The notes beneath the pieces were generated by a model that had not been told where the DNA came from, made no database searches, and worked only from the letters and a program-made list of their open reading frames with translations. A stretch of 64,000 nucleotides of DNA, from the NCBI GenBank assembly GCA_019057815.1, contig JAHLWR010000008.1, forward strand, positions 62,001 through 126,000, given 5' to 3'. This document shows positions 33,735-44,000 of the stretch, one piece after another. The stretch is from Candidatus Heimdallarchaeota archaeon. GTDB lineage: Archaea > Asgardarchaeota > Heimdallarchaeia > Heimdallarchaeales > Heimdallarchaeaceae. The translations under genes were made by a program, and so were the position numbers. The first letter of the stretch is position 1. Each line of letters begins with the position of its first letter.

Positions 33735-34085
33735 ATTTTATCGAGATATTTTGTACATACATCAATAAAAATGCTCTTATTCGTTTTGAATCAATAAATT
33801 ACATATACTAATATTAAGATGAGAAATTGTAAATCCTTTTAGAAATCTGCAATAAACAAAGAAAAAAAGATACAGTTATCACTGATAGTATAGTGTGATA
33901 AATACACTAAATAATTTTATAGGATAAATATCTACGTTGTACTTATGCTCTTTTAGATATAAGGAGAAATAAATTGCAGATAGAAAAAGATTATCTGTAT
34001 AGTGCATTTACAGAAGATTGGTATATAGAACAGAAATTAATTAACTCAAGATATATTTTATAAACTACATACATTTTTCTAAATT
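33735..34085. other. Intergenic region with an inverted repeat and a 29-codon frame
   Basis: 351 bases. An inverted repeat TTATCAC ... GTGATAA with a 12-base spacer spans 33876-33901. A small frame at 33974-34063 (TTG start, MQIEKDYLYSAFTEDWYIEQ and nine more residues) follows AAGGAG by 8 bases, a good ribosome site. It could be a microprotein or a leader peptide of the CPBP gene; coding is uncertain. Confidence 0.3.
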
Positions 34086-34979
34086 ATGGATCAAAATACT
34101 AATGATATGGAAAAAAAACTCGATAAAAATTTCCTTAAGTTGACATTGTTTTTTATATTGGCTTTCATTATTTCGTGGTCAATTTGGTTGCCAAATGTTT
34201 TATCATCTCGAGGAATAATAGACATACCTGAATGGTATGGTATAGCAAGTAATTTAGCAGTATTTGGTCCATTTATATCTGCATTTATTATAGTATTAAG
34301 TTTCGAAGGGAAAAAGGGTGCAAAGAATTTATTAAAGAAAGGTTGGAAAGTAGGTTTTAATAAAAAATGGTTTATTCCATTATTATTGCTACCATTTATT
34401 ATTTCAGGTTTATCCTTTACCTTTGGAGTCTTAGTTACTGGAGACACTTGGTCAGCAGTTTATCAAGATTCCAGTTTTGCAAATTCTATGTTAACTATCC
34501 TAATCATGTTCTTTCTAGGAGGACCTTTAGGTGAAGAATTCGGATGGAGAGGATTTGCATTAACAAGGCTTCAGAAGAAATGGAATGCTGTAATTTCAAG
34601 CTTAGTGCTCGGTTTAATATGGGGATTATGGCATCTTCCTTTACATTTTATAACAGGTTCAATTCAGGAATATATTCCAATCTGGGCTGGTATTGCTATG
34701 ATAAGTGTGAGTTCTTTTATTTATACATGGTTCTACAATAATACAGGAGAGAGTGTCCTCATAGCTATGTTATATCATTGGTTAAGTAATGCTGCAGCAA
34801 TCTTAATACCTTACTGGCAAAAAGGAGATATATGGGGAGGATTTGACAATCTTCCAAATTATCTAATTCCGACAATTGGTATGCTCGTAGCTTTTGTTTT
34901 ATCCACAATCATAGTAGCAGTCATTGTAAAAATCTGGGGATCAACTAGCTTCCAAAAAAAGGAAATAACTGTATCTTGA
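34086..34979 (+). CDS. CPBP-family intramembrane metalloprotease
   Basis: 297 residues with about eight TM helices. The CPBP (Rce1/Abi) active-site motifs are all there: GPLGEEFGWRGF with E150/E151/R155, IWGLWHLPLHF with H183, and LYHWLSN with H231 and N235. In eukaryotes Rce1 removes CaaX peptides; most prokaryotic members have unknown targets, often linked to bacteriocin or membrane-protein processing. It reads alone. Confidence 0.9.
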   Translation: MDQNTNDMEKKLDKNFLKLTLFFILAFIISWSIWLPNVLSSRGIIDIPEWYGIASNLAVFGPFISAFIIVLSFEGKKGAKNLLKKGWKVGFNKKWFIPLLLLPFIISGLSFTFGVLVTGDTWSAVYQDSSFANSMLTILIMFFLGGPLGEEFGWRGFALTRLQKKWNAVISSLVLGLIWGLWHLPLHFITGSIQEYIPIWAGIAMISVSSFIYTWFYNNTGESVLIAMLYHWLSNAAAILIPYWQKGDIWGGFDNLPNYLIPTIGMLVAFVLSTIIVAVIVKIWGSTSFQKKEITVS

Positions 34980-35113
34980 TTTACTAAAAACAATTATTAT
35001 ATTCGCATCTTTGTGATTACTTGAATCTAGTTGAGAAAATTGTAAACATTTTTATAAATCCGCAAAAAATAATGAAAAAATATACAGTAATTGCTGAATA
35101 ATAGGTTATTCCT

Positions 35114-36208
35114 ATGATTAAACAACCAGAATCAAATTATGAAATCGAACAATTTACTTTAAAAAAGGAAAACTTCAGTAATTTATCAAAGTTAATTACT
35201 GGGGCATTCCTAAACGATTCAACAGCACTAGTGGAAGGAGCAAGTGTTGCATTCACTGAAGAGACATTTAATACAATTTTTGGTGCTCCATCAGTTGATA
35301 GAAAACTCTTCATTAGAGCAATATTCAAACCAACTAATCAAATTGTAGGATTTTTAGGTTCAATTCCTCGAGACTTGAAAATAGAAGGAAAAGTATACAA
35401 ATTTGCGATCCCTGCTTGGTTAAGTGTTCATTCAAAACACCAAAGAAAAGGAATAGCTAAATTAATGGGAAAGAAGCTTTTTGAAATCGGTAAAGCAGCT
35501 GGTTATGATGGAGGTTTTTCGCTTCATGAACCAGAACAACATGGTATAGATATTTCCAAAATTGTTGCACTAGAAGAAGACATACCTTTAGAAAGACTTG
35601 TAGCGCTTGATAAATTCATTGTTCGTGTTTTCGATGCTGAGAAAATAGCTTCTGTTGTGAAGATAAAATGGTACGAAAAACTATTATTCAAATTGCTTCA
35701 AAGCGTAAAGGGAGTGAATAATCCTAGAGTAAGAAAATACAACTCAGAAGATATTGACCATATGTTAGAAATAATAAAAGAACAGGTTGATAAAAACCAA
35801 ATAGCTATAGTACCTAACGCAGAAGATTTAGAATGGATTTTGGGAAACCCTAATGTTAACTGTGTAGTTCACGAAAATGAGGAAGGCAATGTAGATGGAT
35901 TTATTTTAGTTTGGGAATTTAACTTAGCAGGTTTTGGCAATAAAATCCCTTTTGGTTGGTTAGATATGATTCATATACATCGACTATCATTGAAGGAAGC
36001 AAGAGATTTATGTAAACTCATCTGTATCACTTCTAAACAAAAGGGTTGGGCAGGATTACAAACACCATATATTCCATACTTCGATTCCAAACCTTTTAAG
36101 AAAGCAAAATTCATTTTCTTCCCCAAAAAAATATCGATTGATATTTTCAATTTAAAGAACATTCCATTGCCTAAAAATGTTCAAGGTTTCTATTTTGACT
36201 GGAGGTAA
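35114..36208 (+). CDS. Tandem GNAT-fold acyltransferase
   Basis: 364 residues forming two GNAT-like halves. The first (about 10-175) has VGFLGSIPRDLKIEGK, a substrate strand AIPAWLSVHSKHQRKGIAKL containing a normal acyl-CoA loop Q-R-K-G-I-A, and then helix MGKKLFEIGKAAGY. The second (about 205-364) has a GNAT beginning RVRKYNSEDIDHMLEII and the strand VDGFILVWEF, but no clear CoA loop. The C-terminus is FDWR. The two-half layout is shared by Eis, mycothiol synthase and eukaryotic N-myristoyltransferase; wording such as 'VGF...IP...I...VHSKHQRKGIA' is reminiscent of the latter. The substrate is not known. Confidence 0.6.
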   Translation: MIKQPESNYEIEQFTLKKENFSNLSKLITGAFLNDSTALVEGASVAFTEETFNTIFGAPSVDRKLFIRAIFKPTNQIVGFLGSIPRDLKIEGKVYKFAIPAWLSVHSKHQRKGIAKLMGKKLFEIGKAAGYDGGFSLHEPEQHGIDISKIVALEEDIPLERLVALDKFIVRVFDAEKIASVVKIKWYEKLLFKLLQSVKGVNNPRVRKYNSEDIDHMLEIIKEQVDKNQIAIVPNAEDLEWILGNPNVNCVVHENEEGNVDGFILVWEFNLAGFGNKIPFGWLDMIHIHRLSLKEARDLCKLICITSKQKGWAGLQTPYIPYFDSKPFKKAKFIFFPKKISIDIFNLKNIPLPKNVQGFYFDWR

Positions 36209-36266
36209 GAGAGAAAGCATTTTTAAACAGTCTAGTGTTTTCTTTAAAATTAACTGAGTATCTTTT

Positions 36267-37145
36267 TTATTTTATTTCTTCCCATTGCTCTAATATGTAA
36301 TAAACAAAACCTACAGCTAAGTCTAGAACGATTTTGTTTGATCTAGTAAATCTTGCTTCGACAATGTCAACATATTTCGCTTTTGGTAGGATTAGAGAGA
36401 GAATTTCAAGCACGAGTTGAGGTGTTAAGCCAAAAGGTTCTGATGTTGCTAAAGTAGGAACATAAGAATGATCTAAAACATCTAAATCTATACTAAGATA
36501 AATTCTTTCGAATTTGGAGATATACTCTTCTATGAATTTTAGTCCTTCTTTAGAATTTGTTAGTAGCTGTTGAGCTGACAGAAACATCACTTCTTTTGAT
36601 TGGATTTTTTCATATTCTCCTAATGTTTGAGTATACGCATGTCCTCCGATTAGTAACATTTGTTCACTTTTAAGATTTTTTTTTGCCTTTAAATTTGTAA
36701 AAACTGTCCCATGAGACTGAAAAACACCTTCTGGATATTCATCAGCTAAGTCAGCATGAGCATCTAACCAGATTACAGCTGTTTTATCGTCATAGTCAGC
36801 TTTTGAGAGAGTATCAAAGGTAATACTATGATCTCCTCCCAACACAATTAATTTAGCATCAAGTTCATAGATTTTTTCCCATATTTGGCCTATTTTTTTC
36901 TTTTCTTTTATTGGGTGAATATCACCTAGATCGAAATAATCAGATTCGCTTATAGATGCACCATAAACAGCAGAAACACCAGAAAACTCTTCAGATTGTC
37001 TTCTTATAGCTTTAGGTCCTTTCCTTGAACCGCCCTTTGTGGTTTTAACCCTTTCAAATGGAATACCATATAAGAAAACGACATTCTTTTTGTTACATTC
37101 ATCGAGATCGTTTAGAGTAAAGAATCCAGAAAAAGTTGGTTTCAT
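36267..37145 (-). CDS. Arginase/agmatinase-family ureohydrolase
   Basis: 292 residues. The dimanganese site motifs are complete: LGGDHSI (H106), WLDAHADL (D128, H130, D132) and SIDLDVLD (two Asp). EARFT near the C-terminus supplies the family Glu. The family hydrolyses guanidino groups (agmatine, arginine, formiminoglutamate, guanidinobutyrate). The specificity loop after DAHADL (EYPEGVFQSHGTVF) does not let me choose. Agmatinase is the commonest archaeal role, in polyamine synthesis, but other genes of that pathway are not in the window. Confidence 0.88.
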   Translation of the reverse strand: MKPTFSGFFTLNDLDECNKKNVVFLYGIPFERVKTTKGGSRKGPKAIRRQSEEFSGVSAVYGASISESDYFDLGDIHPIKEKKKIGQIWEKIYELDAKLIVLGGDHSITFDTLSKADYDDKTAVIWLDAHADLADEYPEGVFQSHGTVFTNLKAKKNLKSEQMLLIGGHAYTQTLGEYEKIQSKEVMFLSAQQLLTNSKEGLKFIEEYISKFERIYLSIDLDVLDHSYVPTLATSEPFGLTPQLVLEILSLILPKAKYVDIVEARFTRSNKIVLDLAVGFVYYILEQWEEIK

Positions 37146-37222
37146 TATCAGTTTCTCCTCATTTCTGTCAAAATATGTTCAGTTTCCCAAACAAATCAAT
37201 AAAATTGTTAAGAAGACAAGAA

Positions 37223-37831
37223 TCACTTCTTTACAATGTATTCAATATATCCATCAGTGTAATGTTTAGAACCATTGTTAACTGTAAATGTTCGCTTTTC
37301 TTTGAAGATTATCGTAGTATCTTTGAAATAACTATCTGGTTCGTTATCACTATAAATAGAATGTATGACATCTTCGTCTTCAATTTTCATCCAGAATTCT
37401 CCAGGATCTTTTTCTTCTCCCAGATCAGTTCTCCCCTCAATATTCAGGATAAAATTGATGTAAAGAAGTCCATCTTTCTTCAGAACTCTCAGCATTTCCT
37501 TAATAGCTTCTTCAGTATCTCTCTTAGTTAGGTGAATACTGGAATTATAAGTGAAAACGCACCCAAAAGATTCGTTTTGAAAGGGAAGATTTCTCATATC
37601 AGCTTTTTTAATGTCAAGTTCCATCTCGTAAACTTCTTCAAAACCTTTAGCTAACTTAATTTGTTCATCAGAAATATCAATGCCTGTCGCTTTAAAACCG
37701 TGCAAATAAAATAATGCTAATGGTGGTCTTTTTCCACCAGCTCCACAGTCTAATACAGTCTTTTCAACATTTTGTTCTTTAGCAATTTTAAGAAATTTAT
37801 ATAACGATGTGGGATATATTACAAAACTCAT
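37223..37831 (-). CDS. Class I SAM-dependent methyltransferase
   Basis: 202 residues. Motif I is VLDCGAGGKRPPLALFYLHG (about 23-42, with an unusual KRPP insertion), motif II GIDISDEQI, motif III region DIKKADMRNLPFQNESFGCVF, and post-motif MLRVLKKDGLLYINF. The C-terminal part (GEFWMKIEDEDVIHSIYSDN, then a beta hairpin ending GYIEYIVKK) is typical of small-molecule methyltransferases of this superfamily. The substrate is unknown. Confidence 0.85.
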   Translation of the reverse strand: MSFVIYPTSLYKFLKIAKEQNVEKTVLDCGAGGKRPPLALFYLHGFKATGIDISDEQIKLAKGFEEVYEMELDIKKADMRNLPFQNESFGCVFTYNSSIHLTKRDTEEAIKEMLRVLKKDGLLYINFILNIEGRTDLGEEKDPGEFWMKIEDEDVIHSIYSDNEPDSYFKDTTIIFKEKRTFTVNNGSKHYTDGYIEYIVKK

Positions 37832-37937
37832 CGTGAATGTGGTTGATATTTATACTAAAAAACATATCGAAATTGTCTTTAAAGAATGAAATTTATCGGA
37901 AAAAATCACAAAAAAAAATAGAATAGGTAATGTAATC

Positions 37938-38876
37938 TTAACTTTTTAGGCATTCATCCAGTTCTTTCTTTAATGAATCAGCTTCCATTATAATATTGAG
38001 AGTACGCATTACATCCATTATCATTTGAAAATCTTTGAAAGAGCTATCTTTTATTAACCTAGAGAGTTCATTATTACTTTCTTTTGCCATTTCTAGGAAT
38101 TTTTCTCCAGTATCATCTTCAATACGTCTCAGTAGCTTCCCTAAACATTTTACAGGAAGAGTTTTATTATGTGTTAAAGTAAAAACCTTAGAAATAATTT
38201 CTAATTGTTTTTTAGCCTCATCACAAGTCCACCAGCTTTTGTCCTCAATTTGTAGTAGAAATATTTTTGCTGCTCGACAGAATAGGGTTTCTGTTGCTGT
38301 TTTACCAAAAACCACACGTTGTCCAGCTTGAGCTATTAAACCTTGTTTAGTTAAATCTTTCAGATAACGGTAAATAGTCTTATCTGAACGCTTGTGCTTT
38401 TCAATTAAAAATGATTTAGCTTGTGTTTTTAGTTTAATATTATCCTCTTTACTAAAACTCTTCTTCTTCTTAACTTTCTCTTTTAAATCGGAAACAAAAC
38501 TTTGAAATTTAATCTGTTTTTCAAGAAATTTATACGCTTCTTCATCACTTTTAGAGATCTTTAATTCTTTCTTTTTTTCCTCAAGTTTAAATAGTTCTTT
38601 TGCAGTTAAACTAACTTTCCTTAAGATAGTAAGAATACTTTCTTCAGATGACTCTTTAAAAATATCTTTATCCAATTTTCTTTCAATTTCAGGTCCAACT
38701 ATCTTCTCTACTATTAGGTTGGCGTGCTCGGTTATTTCTTTGACAGTTAAAGGTCCAGATCTTAGAGCACTCAAAACTGAGTTATATCCTTTCTCTCTAA
38801 AAAGAGCTATTTTCTCTTTATCTGTTATTACTCGTACAGCTTCTTGCTCATATTCTACTAAGTCTTGATAACTCAT
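37938..38876 (-). CDS. Winged-helix transcription regulator with charged helical linker
   Basis: 312 residues from ATG 38876. The GTG at 38912 is unlikely because it would lie upstream of the transcription start predicted by the TATA box at 38918-38925. An N-terminal HTH is visible (FREKGYNSVLSALRSGPLTVKEITEHANL), then a lysine-rich helical region. A second HTH-like piece follows (KTIYRYLKDLTKQGLIAQAG) with wing QRVVFGKTATETLF, and a C-terminal helical domain. The pattern is that of archaeal ArsR/TrmB-like regulators, but no family is certain. It is divergent from a small-gene unit whose promoter carries paired repeats, possible targets of this protein. Confidence 0.65.
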   Translation of the reverse strand: MSYQDLVEYEQEAVRVITDKEKIALFREKGYNSVLSALRSGPLTVKEITEHANLIVEKIVGPEIERKLDKDIFKESSEESILTILRKVSLTAKELFKLEEKKKELKISKSDEEAYKFLEKQIKFQSFVSDLKEKVKKKKSFSKEDNIKLKTQAKSFLIEKHKRSDKTIYRYLKDLTKQGLIAQAGQRVVFGKTATETLFCRAAKIFLLQIEDKSWWTCDEAKKQLEIISKVFTLTHNKTLPVKCLGKLLRRIEDDTGEKFLEMAKESNNELSRLIKDSSFKDFQMIMDVMRTLNIIMEADSLKKELDECLKS

Positions 38877-38917
38877 CACTATTCCATCTCTACCTAATAA
38901 TATTATATTCACAGAGC

Positions 38918-38925
38918 ATTATAAA
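38918..38925 (-). promoter_or_regulatory. TATA box of the winged-helix regulator gene
   Basis: TTTATAAT on the reverse strand puts the start of transcription near 38895, giving a leader of about 19 bases before ATG 38876. Confidence 0.4.
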
Positions 38926-38967
38926 TATTTCTATGGGACTAAGAGTTCTTTCGCAGTTACAAATATC

Positions 38968-39017
38968 TTTATATATGGATGAGAGAATGTATTCTCAACA
39001 CATGAGAATGTGTTCAT
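38968..39017 (+). promoter_or_regulatory. Promoter with paired operator-like repeats for the small-gene unit
   Basis: A TATA box TTTATATA (38968-38975) is followed by GAGAATGTATTCTC (38983-38996, a 6-bp palindrome around GT) and a second copy GAGAATGTGTTCAT (39004-39017). The copies start 21 bp apart, two helical turns, and flank the predicted transcription start near 38998. This is the layout of a repressor-controlled promoter. The divergent HTH gene at 37938-38876 is the obvious candidate regulator. Confidence 0.5.
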
Positions 39018-39198
39018 GAAGGTGTTGAAAAATGAAGAAAACAGTCAGCAAACAAAAAGAAAAAAGGATAAAAAAATATGGGTTGCAGGAATTAAGAACC
39101 CGTATAGAGACCAGAATGGCAGAATATCGGCTAATGAATTATTAACTAATACTAAAAAGGAGTTGGTAAAATATGTTAAAAATAGAATTAAAAAGTGA
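39016..39198 (+). CDS. Small lysine-rich protein, reading frame uncertain
   Basis: 60 residues from ATG 39016, basic, ending ELVKYVKNRIKK and overlapping the next gene by 26 bases. A rival frame at 39032-39145 starts with an ATG 5-6 bases after AAGGTG and encodes 37 residues (MKKTVSKQKEKRIKKYGLQE onward). It would end 27 bases before the next gene, which is a cleaner arrangement. Only one of the two is likely to be real. Either way a small basic protein is expressed from the repeat-bearing promoter. Confidence 0.4.
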   Translation: MKVLKNEENSQQTKRKKDKKIWVAGIKNPYRDQNGRISANELLTNTKKELVKYVKNRIKK

Positions 39199-39424
39199 AT
39201 TTATTAAAGCTTTCAAAAACTTACAGCAAATAAAAAATATTGAATTTACTGAGGAAGAAAGTATTAACAGATTGTTAACTCAAGTTGCTGAAACACTCGT
39301 TCATCAGAGTGTTGATCATGATTCCACCTTTGAATGCAGAAAGTACAAGAATTATTTACTTAAAACTCAAATCCAAAAAGAGAGAATCAAAGCTCTAGAA
39401 TTAGCAATCTTACATACAGGTTGA
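39173..39424 (+). CDS. Small conserved-looking protein of unknown function
   Basis: 83 residues, ATG 10 bases after GGAG. Predicted mostly helical (FIKAFKNLQQIKNIEFTEEE, then SINRLLTQVAETLVHQSVD). One Cys and several His residues (HQSVDHDSTFEC) in the middle could bind metal. No family is recognised. It is probably co-transcribed with the preceding small gene under the paired-repeat promoter. Confidence 0.6.
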   Translation: MLKIELKSEFIKAFKNLQQIKNIEFTEEESINRLLTQVAETLVHQSVDHDSTFECRKYKNYLLKTQIQKERIKALELAILHTG

Positions 39425-39600
39425 ATCGTTAAATAATTCTCTTCCTCTCTTTCTTTCTTATCTTAACTTATATTCTCTTTTTAGTTTTTTTTCAAATGTT
39501 TTAACCCAGAATTGTTCTTGTATCCTTACACTTTAGTACAAAATTCTGTTTGTATTTCTAGCAATGTTTTAAAATAGTGACAAGGCTTTCCAAATTAATA

Positions 39601-40788
39601 ATGAGCTCCACTACTAGATTTGGGATAGCTTTTGCATACCCTAGTGACGAAATATTCTTAGATTCAGCAACATACGGTAAAATGCCTGTTTCATCTATAG
39701 AAAAAATGACAGACACTTACACAAAGGGATTAGTTGCCACTAAAGCCATGTACCAAGAAGCTAGCAAAGCAAATGCGAAATTGGAGAGTTGTAGAAAAAC
39801 TCTTTCGACTATTTTCCATACTGAATCTTCGCAGATCTCATTTCTACCTTCAAAAGAATCTGCTATTATAAACCTTCTACACTCATTTAATTGGACTGAT
39901 AAAGGTAAAATTATCACTAGTGTATTAGAAGACCATTCTCTTTTAGCACCTTTAATAAATATCAACAACCTACATGGTAACGAAATTGACTATCTTAGCT
40001 TAAAAGATGAGGAAAATCTGCTGGATGCCCTCAGCGAGAAATTTACTTCCAATACAGATGTGGTTTTACTTTCTTCTTTGACTCCAACTATTGGAACAAA
40101 CAGAGAATGGGGAAAGATATCTAAAATCTGTAAAGAAAACGATGCAATTTTCATTCTAGATATTAGCAATTCAGTTGGTCATGAACATATTCTGTTGGAT
40201 AACGATTCCCCCGATATTGCTGTTGCAACGGGAATTTCAGGAGCGCTTGGTCCGCAAGGCATAGCTTTTCAGATTTTGTCAAAAGAAATCAACGAGCAAG
40301 TAGACCCAATTTTGGTAGGCGGAACATCCGTTTTAGCATTAGAGGAAACGATGTATCACTTGAGTTCAAATGCACAGAAATACGAAGCAGGAATCATCAA
40401 TTTAGCGGGTATCATAGGACTTACAAACAGTTTAGAAATACTCTCAGATTTTGGATTTAACAAGATTGAAAAGCATGAAAAGAGACTTCATACTATTATA
40501 AGAGAAAAACTCAGAGATTTACCCAATGTTGATTTATATGAAATAGAACAAACTGATTTCAAAACAATAACAACTTTTGGAAGTAGGGAGGTAAATGCCC
40601 ATGATATCGCTCTTGCTATGGAAGATAAAAAAGGAATTAGAGTTCTAAGTGGAGCACTGTGCGCCCACCTCTTCATATATGATCTGCCTTATAATTCTGT
40701 GATACGATTATCAACTCATCTATACAATACAGAAGAAGAAGTTAAAGTATTTCTGGAAACGTTTGAGGAATTAATGAATCAACTTTAA
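39601..40788 (+). CDS. Class-V aminotransferase-fold protein lacking the PLP lysine
   Basis: 395 residues from ATG 39601 (a GTG 24 bases earlier is in frame). The fold matches cysteine desulfurases/SufS: LDSATYGKMP, EDHSLLAPLI with the ring-stacking H112, LDISNSVGH with the pyridine-binding D177, and LGPQGIAF. The motif that should read G-H-K-G before LGPQG instead reads GISG (201-204), so the Schiff-base lysine is a serine. The Cys of desulfurases is kept in LSGALCAHL. Without the lysine, normal PLP chemistry is unlikely. It may be a pseudo-enzyme, bind PMP or act as a scaffold. No suf or isc genes are adjacent. Confidence 0.8.
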   Translation: MSSTTRFGIAFAYPSDEIFLDSATYGKMPVSSIEKMTDTYTKGLVATKAMYQEASKANAKLESCRKTLSTIFHTESSQISFLPSKESAIINLLHSFNWTDKGKIITSVLEDHSLLAPLININNLHGNEIDYLSLKDEENLLDALSEKFTSNTDVVLLSSLTPTIGTNREWGKISKICKENDAIFILDISNSVGHEHILLDNDSPDIAVATGISGALGPQGIAFQILSKEINEQVDPILVGGTSVLALEETMYHLSSNAQKYEAGIINLAGIIGLTNSLEILSDFGFNKIEKHEKRLHTIIREKLRDLPNVDLYEIEQTDFKTITTFGSREVNAHDIALAMEDKKGIRVLSGALCAHLFIYDLPYNSVIRLSTHLYNTEEEVKVFLETFEELMNQL

Positions 40789-41063
40789 TATGTTAATATT
40801 CGTCTAAATTCCTTCGATTGGTCAAAAAAGAGAGAATTTATAAGTATTAGATATTTTTAATGGAATAGCATAAAATTGAGGTGTTTGTTTACATGAGAAT
40901 CAATTCTGTGAAAGAAATTTTTGTTATAGATGAAAGTAAACAAGCGCGGAAGAGTGTCTAATTCTAAGAACTCACTTCATTCTGTTTGTTTTTAACAAAA
41001 CTTACATTTTCTTTCAATGTCTCTAATAAAACTACCATTAACAAGAAAAGATGTGAAAACAAA

Positions 41064-44000
41064 ATGAATAACAAAGAACAAAAAATAATTAAAAACAAAA
41101 ATAAGAAAATCATCTTTCCTAAAGATGAAAAGTTAGCATTAATACGAACTATTGAGTACAGTAAACAAGATTGCGCAGCATTAGCAAGATGTTACAACTC
41201 ATTCAAAGATTCAGACAGTTGGCCAGATGGTTTCGGAGGTTCATTTGTTTTCACAGGAGAATTCTTTGAAAGTCGACTTGAAAACAAAGATCTATCAGCG
41301 TGGTTTATTGCTAATACTCCAGATGATAGCACAAAAATTATTGGTGTAAGTCTGTGCAATAGAAGTTGGGACATACCTAACGCTTGGTATGTTGGAATGT
41401 TAGGTGTTGATCCTGCATATCAGGGGCAGAAATTCGGGAAAGCCTTACTGCTCCTTTCAACACAGTTTGCTATGGAGAATAAAGCTAAATTTATCTCTCT
41501 AAACACTTGGGGTGGAAATTTAAAAGCGATGCCACTTTACAAGAAGCAAGGCTACAAATGGCGACCTGATACTTCTGTTTATATGGAAAATTATATCCCG
41601 CAGATTCTTAATTTCTCTATGTTCCAAGAATTTTTTTCAGAAAATTATTGGTACGATGTTTTCAAACCCAATATAACACAAGAACCTGACTTGGAATTTA
41701 CGGACAAAATGGCTACCTACGAGTATAGCTTTGAGAAAAACGATAAGGAATCAATTAGAATATGGATTGATAGTTCTATAGCTAGAATTAGTGGTTTCCA
41801 CATCATAACACTGAATGAGGATTTACTAATAAACGCTAAAACACCAAACTCTGATGCGTTCATAGGAGTTGAGAGTTTTCCAGTTCTTCTTGAAATAGAT
41901 AATCAAGGAAAAAGCTCAAAGAAACTATCGATACAAATAAGCTCAAGTGAACAGATAGAGGTTGAAGGTACTACAACTTATGAAATTGAAGTGGAACCAT
42001 CAGTTAAAAAGGAAATAGGAATCATTGGTATTTTCAAGGAAGAAACGGAAGAAATAGATACAAAAAGTCATCAACCAATCTACAGCAAACACGAAATTAC
42101 ATTTACTATAAAAATGAATGAACAGGAGTTTCAAGTCAAGATTGGAAAATATCCACAATATGCTTTAGATATCGATACTTATCCTTCCCACCTAATACTA
42201 GCTTCAGGCTGTAAAACAGCTATTCCCCTTGAAATCAAAAACAATATAAAAGAACAAAAAGCTGTTCGAGTTGAGCTAACTGATGGAAACTTAATCTCAT
42301 TTGAACAACACAAATACTCCATCAACGTTTCAGCTTACGATACACAGCTTAATATCACTGCTAATATTCAGAATACATCTACAAAAGTTGATTATGTAAA
42401 CATGAAAGTTTACTCTGAAAGTGGAGAAAAAATTCGTGATAAAGATGTTCCTATCCCAATTTTCAGCGAAAATACCGCAGTTACATATGAAACTAGCCAA
42501 AAGATACTTGTCGAAAACAAAAATGTTAGAGTATATCTATACAAAGAACCTAATCCTGGGGCTAATAATGCTTTTATTGTTCATAAAAGAAGAAATGTTG
42601 AAATTGAAGGTAATAAATTAGTTCTAGGCTATCCTTTTGATGAAAGCGGGTCAGAATTTAATACAAAACAATTAGAGCATTCGACTTTAAAAGATCCAAA
42701 TGGAATTTGGCTCACAGGTTCTGCTAAATCTGATGAAAAAGAAGGAGTTAGAATTATTCGTAAGGTTTTTGTTTCAAATGATGAGGATCTAATAGGAGTA
42801 TGTTTTGAACTTGAGAACTTAACTGATGAGAAAAAAGACAATCTTGGTGTTGAACATGTATTTTGGTGGTGGCGTGGAGCTCAAAAATTGAAAAAGCAAA
42901 TTTTTCCTCTAAAAACAGGAATTGTCCATAGAGCTATCCACGAATTAAAGGCTGATCTTGGGAAAGACCCTTCTAGCTTCACAGAAGGATGGAAAGCTCT
43001 AGTTTATCCTTCAGTAGTTCTGGGGATATTATTTGATATAAATAAAATTGAAAAGATTAGTGTTGACTCGAATTTCCCACATATCGAAGCCAAACTTGAA
43101 ACTCTTGAACCTGGAAAGGAATACAAGTTCCCAGCAATGTGGTTCTACTTCACAGACAAGTGGCAGAGCGTTAGAGATAAATGGAGAGAACTATATTCCC
43201 AAGATCCTCATAGAACGCTAGAGTACTCATATCAGACATCTCCAATAAATAAGATTGGTCTATCTATTCAAGAAGGAAGACAATCCATTGCTAGAAGTCT
43301 GATAGTAGATAAGAATCAGATGACAGTAGATGTTGTTATCGATACAATAAAAGAATCTACAATGAAAGGAGAAATTGTTGTTGATTTTGATAAAATAAAT
43401 CATAAAGCAAATTATATCCTTGACAATATTAAAACTTATCAATGGAGAAAGGAGATATCACTTCCTCAGATAGATAAAAACATCATTTCAGGTTCGATTG
43501 AATTCAACACTTATACTCGAACATATTCACTTCAAACAGCTGTTGGATACTATGATAAATCACAAAATGTTAAAATTCTGACAAAATCTGAAGATTCCAG
43601 AGAATATCTAGAAGTAGATAATGGATTTCTAAAATTTAGAGGTTCAAAGAATCATCGAGGAAATATATTTTATCTATCAATAGAAAATAGCGAAAATTAT
43701 CTTATAAGTCACTTTCCAGAAGTCAAACCCTTTTTGTGGAGCAACAAATATTTTGGTGGTATAGGTAGCTCTATACGTGAAATAAACGCCTGGCAACTTG
43801 AAGACTATAATTTGTTAAATTTTGAATCCAATCAGGTACAAAAAGGTATATGGAAAGGAATAAGCTTTAAATCTGAGATAATTGAGTATTCACCCAAACT
43901 TAAAGGATTACAGAATACTACAACTTATTTAACACTACCAGACGCACCTTTCTTACTTGTTCAACAGGAAATTACAAATCACTCGGAAACTACAAGAATA

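Noticed and set aside
40869-40962. 22-codon frame upstream of the GNAT fusion
   Set aside because: Too short, no ribosome site, no recognisable sequence.
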